NCBI GenBank assembly: GCA_029582155.1
Contig: CM055906.1
Span: 19,020,437-19,084,436, forward strand
Length of the DNA: 64,000 nt
Direction of reading: 5' to 3'
Origin: Panopea generosa
Taxonomy: Eukaryota > Mollusca > Bivalvia > Adapedonta > Hiatellidae
The position numbers and the translations under genes were made by a program. The notes under the pieces are model-generated. The model did not search any database and was not told the origin of the DNA. It saw nothing but the letters and a program-made list of their open reading frames with translations. Every line of letters begins with the position of its first letter. Position 1 is the stretch's first letter. Below are positions 50,501 through 59,500 of the stretch, in pieces.

Positions 50501-53500
50501 AAGAACCATAACACTGGATTGCATTTTGGCACAGTAACATGTATGGCTCTTTTTCGACTTAGACACCCAGGGGAGAGCTTTATTATCTTCTGACAACTCT
50601 TGTTATATGGCATTTTGAGGCTCTTTCAATTATTCTATTTTACTTTTAAATTAATAGTTACTTTAAACATTTCTGAATAGTATTTAACATTTTCAAGATT
50701 AATATTCCATATAATAAACATTTTCTAGTACATGTTTATTCATGTACTTCGGGAATCACATGACTATTATTATCAGTGTTTCCATTAGGTACAATTTTTT
50801 AAGTACTTATTTGACAACAGTAAAGTTCACTAAATGAGACTTCTTTTCAATACATACATATATGTGTTAATTAGACCTACCGGTAGTTTGTTTTATTTCT
50901 GCAGTGTGTGGAATAAGTCAAAAAGTGATTTTGCACATTTAGAGCATGCTTTATTACTGAATTTAAACTCACTTCCTGTATCACAAAACTACATCGATAT
51001 GTGACCAATATAAAATATACACATTACAAAGCTATACATTTTCCGCATTCTGTGAATTTCAAAGAAATAGTTGATGCATTGGCAAAAGATTTTAAAATGA
51101 ACTGAGATTGTTTGCTGATCTTTATTGAGAACACGTACCAATGAAGATTACCTGGGTCCTACTGGAGTGTGATGTTAAACAGGTGAAGGTTCGAGTATTT
51201 GGTTTATCTGTATTTAAAGATAATTCTGATCTTGAGTTGTTGTTTTTTTGCTTTCAGACTAAACTAGTCAAAGAAGCTGTTGATTTAGATGCAGCTGGAG
51301 ATTACCCAGAAGCTGTGAAGAAATATTGCGAGGCTGTGGAATACTTTCTACCTGCCATTCAATGTAAGTATTTCATAATAAAATACTGTGTTCAGTTTTT
51401 GAAAATACTTGTGCATTGTTCCCCTGCAAGTGAAGTTTGAGAGTGGGTATATAGAGTCTCTGTGTCTGTTGGTCAGTTTGACAGTAACTTGCAGTGTGAA
51501 CTACTGCCACAAGATGGATCTGAAACTTTAGGTACAGGATCAACATCAAGTGTAGATGATACACATTTTGTGACACTGACTTAACCCCATGCAGAGTTAT
51601 TATTGCCCTAGTTAGCTGTATTTACCATATTGCAATTCTTGTGGAGGGAACTACTTCCTCAGTTTTAAGGCAATTGACTTGAAATTTTTCATACATGATC
51701 ACCATCCAGTGCAGATGTACATGACATAAATTTTGTATTCAGTACCAGTAAAAATGTAATTTATACATGTAGTTGTGGATGTAATTTATACATGTAGTTG
51801 TGGATGTAATTTATACATGTAGTTGTGGATGTAATTCATACATGTAGTTGTGGATGTAAGTTATACATGTAGTTGTGGATGTAATTTATACATGTAGTTG
51901 TGGATGTAAGTTATACATGTAGTTGTGGATGTAATTCATACATGTAGTTGTGGATGTAAGTTATACATGTAGTTGTGGATGTAATTTATACATGTAGTTG
52001 TCGATGTAATTTATACATGTAGTTGTGGATGTAAGTTATACATGTAGTTGTGGATGTAAGGTATACATGTAGTTGTGGATGTAATTTATACAATATCCAT
52101 TCAAATACCCATTTAAGTTTGAGGAAAAAAACAGACATTATTTTGAAAGGTAGTGATGGTAATCGTCTGGCTATTTGTACATCAGAAATGTTGCTTATTT
52201 ATCTTCCCCCATCATAAATTATTTTGAAATTCATTTTTATTTAATTGAAATGAATACTTTTATTGAGGTATAACTAATCACTGAGTCTTCCATATTGTTA
52301 TTTTGTGAATACTTCACATACTTAAGGACTGAACTGAAGAGAGGGATAGGTAACTTCCTTCTCCCGACTAAATACCAAGGACTTATATATAGAAGGACAG
52401 GAATATATTAACCCATCATGAGTATCCATATAGGATAGAAGTATCTCACCCGAGGGGTTAAAATTACATGCTGGGATGAGGCTCTGCCAAGTTCCCTGTA
52501 TGTAATTTAGAACCAGAGGGTGTGATTTCTATCCAATATGGATGAACTCATGTTGGATTTTTTTTCTCCCATTTATCTTAGTCAAATGATAGATCCTCGA
52601 TAACAGCCTTCATCACAAAAATATTCTACTTTTTAAATGCATGTTCAACACTCACAATTTTACATATGAATGAAGAAATGGACATTTAAAAGTACATACT
52701 AAAAGTATGAACCAGGAATTACACCTGATAATCTCTCCACATATTGTTTAAAGTATTCAATTTAGATATAAATTGTACTCTCATATTACCCTATTCTAGT
52801 AGGTAAGCAAGACATCATAAATATATACGTTGATGTCATTATTCTGACGTAACGTCTGTCACTTTTTTTACGCTTTCCTACAACAAAATCAAGTTTTAAA
52901 ACATATATCGTAGGCTTGAAAATGCAAATATATAGTATTATGATTTGTTGATAAAGTAATAGACTACAAAAATTGATTTAGTTTAAAATATTTCGTCAGG
53001 TCATGTGAGAATGCTGTCATATGACATGGTAAATATCAAGGATTTATGAAGAGAAGGATAGGAAACATCCATCTCCCAACTAAATACCTAGGATTTATAT
53101 AGAGAAGGATAAGTACGTCAATCTTCTGACTAAATACCAAGGATTTATATAGAGAAGGATAGGAAACTTCTGTCTCCAGACTAAATACCAAGGATTTATA
53201 TACAGAAGGATAGGAAACTTTGATCTCCAGACTAAATACCAAGGATTTATATAGAGAAGGATAGGAAACTTTTATCCCATGACTAAATACCAAGGATTTT
53301 TATAGACAAGGATAGGAAACTTCCATCTCCAGACCAAATACCAAGGATTTAAATTGAGAAGGATAGGAAACAACCATCTTCAGACTAAATTCCAAGGACT
53401 TTTTTAGAGAAGAATAGAAAACTTCCCACAACTAAATACCAAGGATTTATATAGAAAAGGATAGGAAACTTTCATCCAGTGACTAAATACCAAGGATTTT

Positions 53501-56500
53501 TATAGAGAAGGACAGGAAACTTTCATCCCATGACTAAATACCAAGGATTTATATAGAGAAAGATAGGAAACTTCCATCTCCAGATTAAATACCAAGGATT
53601 TATATAGAGTAGGATAGGAAAGGCCCATCTCTAGATTAAATAACAAGGATTTATATAGAGAAGGATAGGAGACATCCATCTCCAGACTAAATACCAAGGA
53701 TTTTAATAGAGTTCAGATTGCTCGTAATGAGCAATCTGAACACTTCCTGCACTGTTTTCCACTCTGTCAGTTAATACAAACATAATTCACCCAATAATTC
53801 AAAAGCCTTATATATTAGAGGTGTCCAAAGGCGTCTATATGAAGTAAAGGGTTAAAGCATTCGTGAAATGTTGAATTTGCAATGTTTGAAAAGTGAAACT
53901 GCTGGAAATGCATATTTGGATATACATTCTGACAGTGACATGATTGTAATTTTAGCAAAATCTTCGAATGCGAAAGGATTGAAACTCGTGAATAATAGCA
54001 AAAATAAGGTTCTTGATAATAAAATGTGTTTTACAGTATTCTGTTTTGAGCTGCACTTTGAATTAATACTTTATCATGTGGGTGAATCTCATCAAAGCTC
54101 ATGTTTTCTGTTTCATTTATACTTTTCAGATGAAAAAGATTCCAACAAAAAGGAAGTATTAAGAAAGAGGGTATGTAGATATGTAACTTGTCCAAGTATC
54201 TGATGTTTGTGTCTTTATCTTTGTGTAAGCAAAATCACAAGGTGTCCTGATGGAAGAACATCCACATCACATGCTTGAGGTTGTAGGTTCAGTTCCAGAC
54301 CAAACAGTTTAATATGTATGTGTACTTAATTAGTTCAGCAGGTCAAGACACTGGGTCGATATCACTGTTTAACTCTGATACGGTTGAACAAATTGTTTAA
54401 ACCTAAACATCATACTAAACAATACATTAAAAAGAAATGGAGAGAATGCTAGACAGGGATCTGTGTATGGCTCCAGTCTCCTGTTGCTATGCATCTTGGG
54501 TTCAAACTTATTTGTTTTACTTCGATTATGAAACAAGTTATTACAATTTAGACAGATCACGCTCGAAGACTTCCTGGTTAGAACCAATACTAAGCATATG
54601 CGGAAAAAGTGTCTTGCTGGAGAATACTTATCATAGCTGTGGGGGAGGGTCAAACCCACGACCCTCAGATCATGGGTTACTACTTGACCATGAGCGCCAC
54701 CTACGCACCTTTGTATTTACCAGAGCCATATATTATGGTTTATAGTATCATTATAATGTAAACATTAATTTAAATAATGTCTTTTTAATTGTTATTAATT
54801 TTGTTGATGGCTGAAGAATTTTTGTTGTCGTTTTGATGTAGATATAATAAAATATTCCTGTCTTATTGAAAAATGACTGAAGGTAAACAGAAGGAAATAA
54901 TAATGTTCCCAGCACATCTGTTCATCCATGTCTGTCCATTACTGCTTACTTTTTCAGGTTTACTCTTTTAACAGTTTTGATGTAATACAATTCAAACTTG
55001 GGGATAAAACATCTCAGATACTGCTATACTGAAAGGATACATAAATGCCAGATGAAATTCAGAGTCACATTGTCAAACTTTTGTAAGCGATATTTACAGT
55101 AAAGGTATTCTATTAATGAGGATCTGAAATTCAGCGAGGATTTCTTTATCCTTTCAGTATATAACATCTTGTGTCTTACAACTGTATACATTCTTGTCTA
55201 GGTAAAGGACTACATGAATCGTGCAGAGGAGTTGAAGATCCAGCTGAAGCCATGTAAAGGGGCAGATAACACACTACAAAGATCCAGGTCTGCAGATTGT
55301 CAGGAGGAGTTGAGTAAGTTTCCTCTAGGTTGGGTAATGTTGTCATGCAGCAAATATTTAGTTTATACCCATTTATTTTAGCTTTATTTCAAAGTCAACT
55401 CAGTAGTCAACCTCCTGGGTGGAGGCCAGGCCCGATAAGCCCAGTCGTTGGCATGTCTGACTATCAATCCAGGGGTTCGAATCACCACTAAACCACAATC
55501 TTCCTGATGGATGATATACAACATTGCATCTCGTTATCATTTGCCTCTCACCACTGATTCAAGTGGTAAAGTTATCAGTTACTTGCGGAGATGGGATGTG
55601 CTTGAGTACTGGTTAACCTTCACGGATTCCAAGAAACAGTGGTACGGTTAACTGATCATCTTTTAGCCCTCAGTGGCATAAAAATGATACTAAATATTCA
55701 ATCAATCAATCAATCCTGGGTAGAACTGGCACAAAGTGCTATTTTAGAGAGGCCAATTGATCATGCTTGGGAATTAACCCGCAACCTCTGACTTGAGCGT
55801 TCAGCATCCTATCCACTGGATTACTGCCTACTTATGTCAGGTTATAACTATTCTAGCAAACCATACATGTACATCTATTATTTTAGGACATTATTCTAAA
55901 AAATATATGTGGATTGGTGTTTTAGATATTTGCTTTTAATATAGGTAGGGGTGATGTGAAATTCACTTCCTATGGGGGGCATATAATTTGTAAACAACAA
56001 ACAAACACATTATTACATTGTATAAACTGGTTAACATACCAGTTATTGTGCATTTTTACATGTGAATACATTTCTGCTTTGGAAAAATAAATCGTATGTG
56101 GGCATTTTTTACTGAGAAAAGTCTAGATCTTATTTTATATGGAACATGTATCAAAACTTATTTATACTGAACAAACCAACTAACCCGCCATTTTTATATT
56201 TCCAATATATTTCTCAATATATTGAGTAGCATTATTAAAAGTGGTTTACAACATTAACAGACAATAATGTATTGATTTTATATAGCCTAAATGTCATTAT
56301 TATGAGGAAATTTTAATTCTTTTCGAGAAAATACACAAAATATCAGGGACATGAAATGTGAGGTGGCGGGTAAGCAGTTCTGTTAATTATATATAGTGAG
56401 ACCTGAAATGATGTCATTTGTCAGTCTTGTATGATTTCAGTGGACCTATATATCGGATGTGATGAAATGGTTGCAGCTATCAAAGTTGTGCAGGCTGCTG

Positions 56501-59500
56501 CTATTGAGGTAAGAAATCAAACCTGTGTTCTCATCAAACTGCCTTACTTTAGTCAAATCTGTCTGTTAGTGTCTGTCTAATCCATCTCCCTTGCTAAATC
56601 AAATGTGTCTGTAGGAGTCTGTTCCATATTAAATGCCTCAACTTATGTCAGATCTGTCTGTTGGAGTCTGTTCCATATTTAATGCCTCAACTTATGTCAG
56701 ATCTGTCTGTTGGAATCTGTTCCATGTTTAATGCCTCAACTTATGTCAGATCTGTCTGTTGGAATCTGTCCCATGTTTAATGCATCAACTTAAGTCAGAT
56801 CTGTCTGTTAATGTATGTCCTCCTATAAATCTGGCTTGCTAAGTCAAAAACAATATATGACTGCAGGAGTACCATATCTGTCTGTCATAATCATCTGTTT
56901 TGAAAATCTGTCTTGCTAAGGCAAGTCTGTCTGTCAGAATCATCTGTTTTGAAAATATGCATTGCTAAGGCAAGTCTGTCAGAATCATCTGTTTAAAAAA
57001 TCCGCATTGCTAAGGCAAGTCTTTCTGTCAGAATTGTCTGTTTTGAAAATCTGTCTTGCTAAGGCAACTCTGTCAGAATCGTCTGTTTTGAAGATCTGCC
57101 TTTCAAATATGTATGTTGGAATCTGTTCCATAAATCTGCCTTGCTAAGTCTAAACTGTTTTTTTCTGTCATTGATACCATTTGAAAATGTAGACCTGAAT
57201 CAACCTGTGGGAAAGTAGCAGTCTTGTCAGGGTCTACATTCTTTGATGCTCAGTCAGTAAGTTATTGACTTTCATTCACAATGATAATGGAATGGTTCAA
57301 ACACAAACATGAAAACATATTTATGGAAAATCTACAAGTTTACGGCAAATCTTTTCTCCAAATCATATTCCACGTGCAACAATTATGTATAGTTCTACCC
57401 TTTTAGAATCTTTTAAAGTTTTTTATCTGTTAGAAATTAAGTAAATAATTTTCTCTTGTTAGGAACCTTAAAATTTTAATGTAGGTAACAGGAAAGATAA
57501 GCAATTAACATCAAATATTTAACACAACTTTTGAATGGTAGTCATGGCAGCTGAGATGAACTTAAAATGAAACAATGATGTTGGCATTGTCTGGTTTTTC
57601 CTCATTGTTGTCGAACCTGCTTGTGGGGAGTTAAAAATAGTCATCACAATAGTGGTACAGTGTACGTGCATGCATGTATCTTGTTCGGGTTGTAACTTTT
57701 TCACGCACAGAGGGATTTTGTAGTAACTTGCATCAAATGTTCAACTTAATGAGGCTTTCTCTTGCGCTTAAGATCCAGGTTCATAGCTCAAAGGTCAAAT
57801 TTAGAGGTCCAAGGCCAGAAACAGGTAAAAAAATGTGTCTGCTCCATATCCTGTAAATCACTCAGCAGTATATTATATGTATCAATACTTTTTAAAATTC
57901 GTTCAGATGCTTTTTACTATTTGTATGTTTCAGGAGGACCAAGAAGACTTTGAACAAGCCATGAAGCATTATGAGCTTTCGCTGGGAACTGCTATACAGT
58001 ATTTAAAAAGTAGGTGAGAATAAGGAAGTTCACTCAGTGACCTGCCTATATAGTAAAAGTATCAGGCAGCATGTAATGTAATAATTTATCAGGCAGCATG
58101 TAATGTACATGTAATGATGTATCACGCAGCATGTAATGTAATAATGTATCAGGCTGCATGTAATGTAATAATGTATCGGGCAACATGTAATGTAATAATG
58201 TACCGGGCTGCATGTAATGTAATAATGTATCGGGCTGCATGTTATGTAATAATGTATCGGGCAGCATGTAATGTAATAATGTATCAGGTAGCATGTAATG
58301 TAATAAATGTATCAGGCAGCATGTAATGTAATTATGTATCTGGCAGCATGTAATGTAACCTTGAAATGTACCTTTTATCTATTCTTATATTAACTATTGT
58401 GAAGTAAAGCAAATATAAGGTTTCACTTTGTCGTGTTTTGTCACCATCCAGCCTGAGTTAATGGTGGGTTAGCTGTTGCGTTCAATATAGTATATAATAA
58501 AAATTATGTACCAGGATATTTGTGTCCCAGCCATTCCAAGAAAGGCAAAGAGGCATTAAGTGTTACCCTGTTCCTCTGTTTGTTCTTTCGTAAAAAAATA
58601 GTTTCTGATCAATAACTTCTGAAGGGGTCTTTATTTGTAATTAATATTTGATTTCTAACACTGTAATCATGAGATTCAGGTCAAGTTTGGTATTTGTGAA
58701 CATCAGTCTAATTTTACAGGAGTTATTACCCATTTTTTACTTAATATTTGGTATATAATTGGTTTTCGATCAATATTAGGGGCATTTATGTCGACAAAAC
58801 TCATTTGTATTTTTTTTATACGAAAGATTTATACCAGGATGCTGATATACATAATGTAAATGCTTGGTGTCTGCATTTGTGGTTAATATTTTGAGAAATT
58901 ATTTTGTTTGTGTTAGTTTAAATAAAAAAATTGAACTAACCATTTCTATTTTAATATAGCATTTTCTTAATTTTCAGCTGAGCCTAAAGGCAAAAGAAAG
59001 GATTTGCTACGTGAAAATGCTGACAGATGGATGACAAAAGCTGAGAGAATTAAATCTTATTTAGCCGCAAAGAAGTGTACAGACACAGAAGAGCAACAAA
59101 AACAGGAACAAAAAGAAGAAGAGGAGGAAAAAAGTGTTTTTAAGACTGGTAAATGTTGTTATGTCATGGAACTGGTAATGATTTGTATTTGGCACATGAT
59201 GTTTGATATAACACTTGGTTAATATCTCTATAGATTCATCACTTGGTGTTGTCCATATAACTCAGGCCTCAGCTCTAGGGCCTAAAATGCCAAACTATTT
59301 TCCAACTTGGCAGAACACCTAAATGAAGTTGATTTGTCATGGTGAAATTCCATACTTTTGATACATTACTTCATATAGTGACTGATGGAAACTAATATAT
59401 GCGAAGTGTTACATATAGAATCTTGGAAAACTGATTGTCTTGTTTTTGATTTATGAAATGTGTGACAAAAAAATCTTTAATTTGTACTCATTCATTACCA

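Noticed and set aside
53036-53697. Minus-strand frames with repeated SLYKSLVFS
   Set aside because: By-product of the 51-bp intronic minisatellite.
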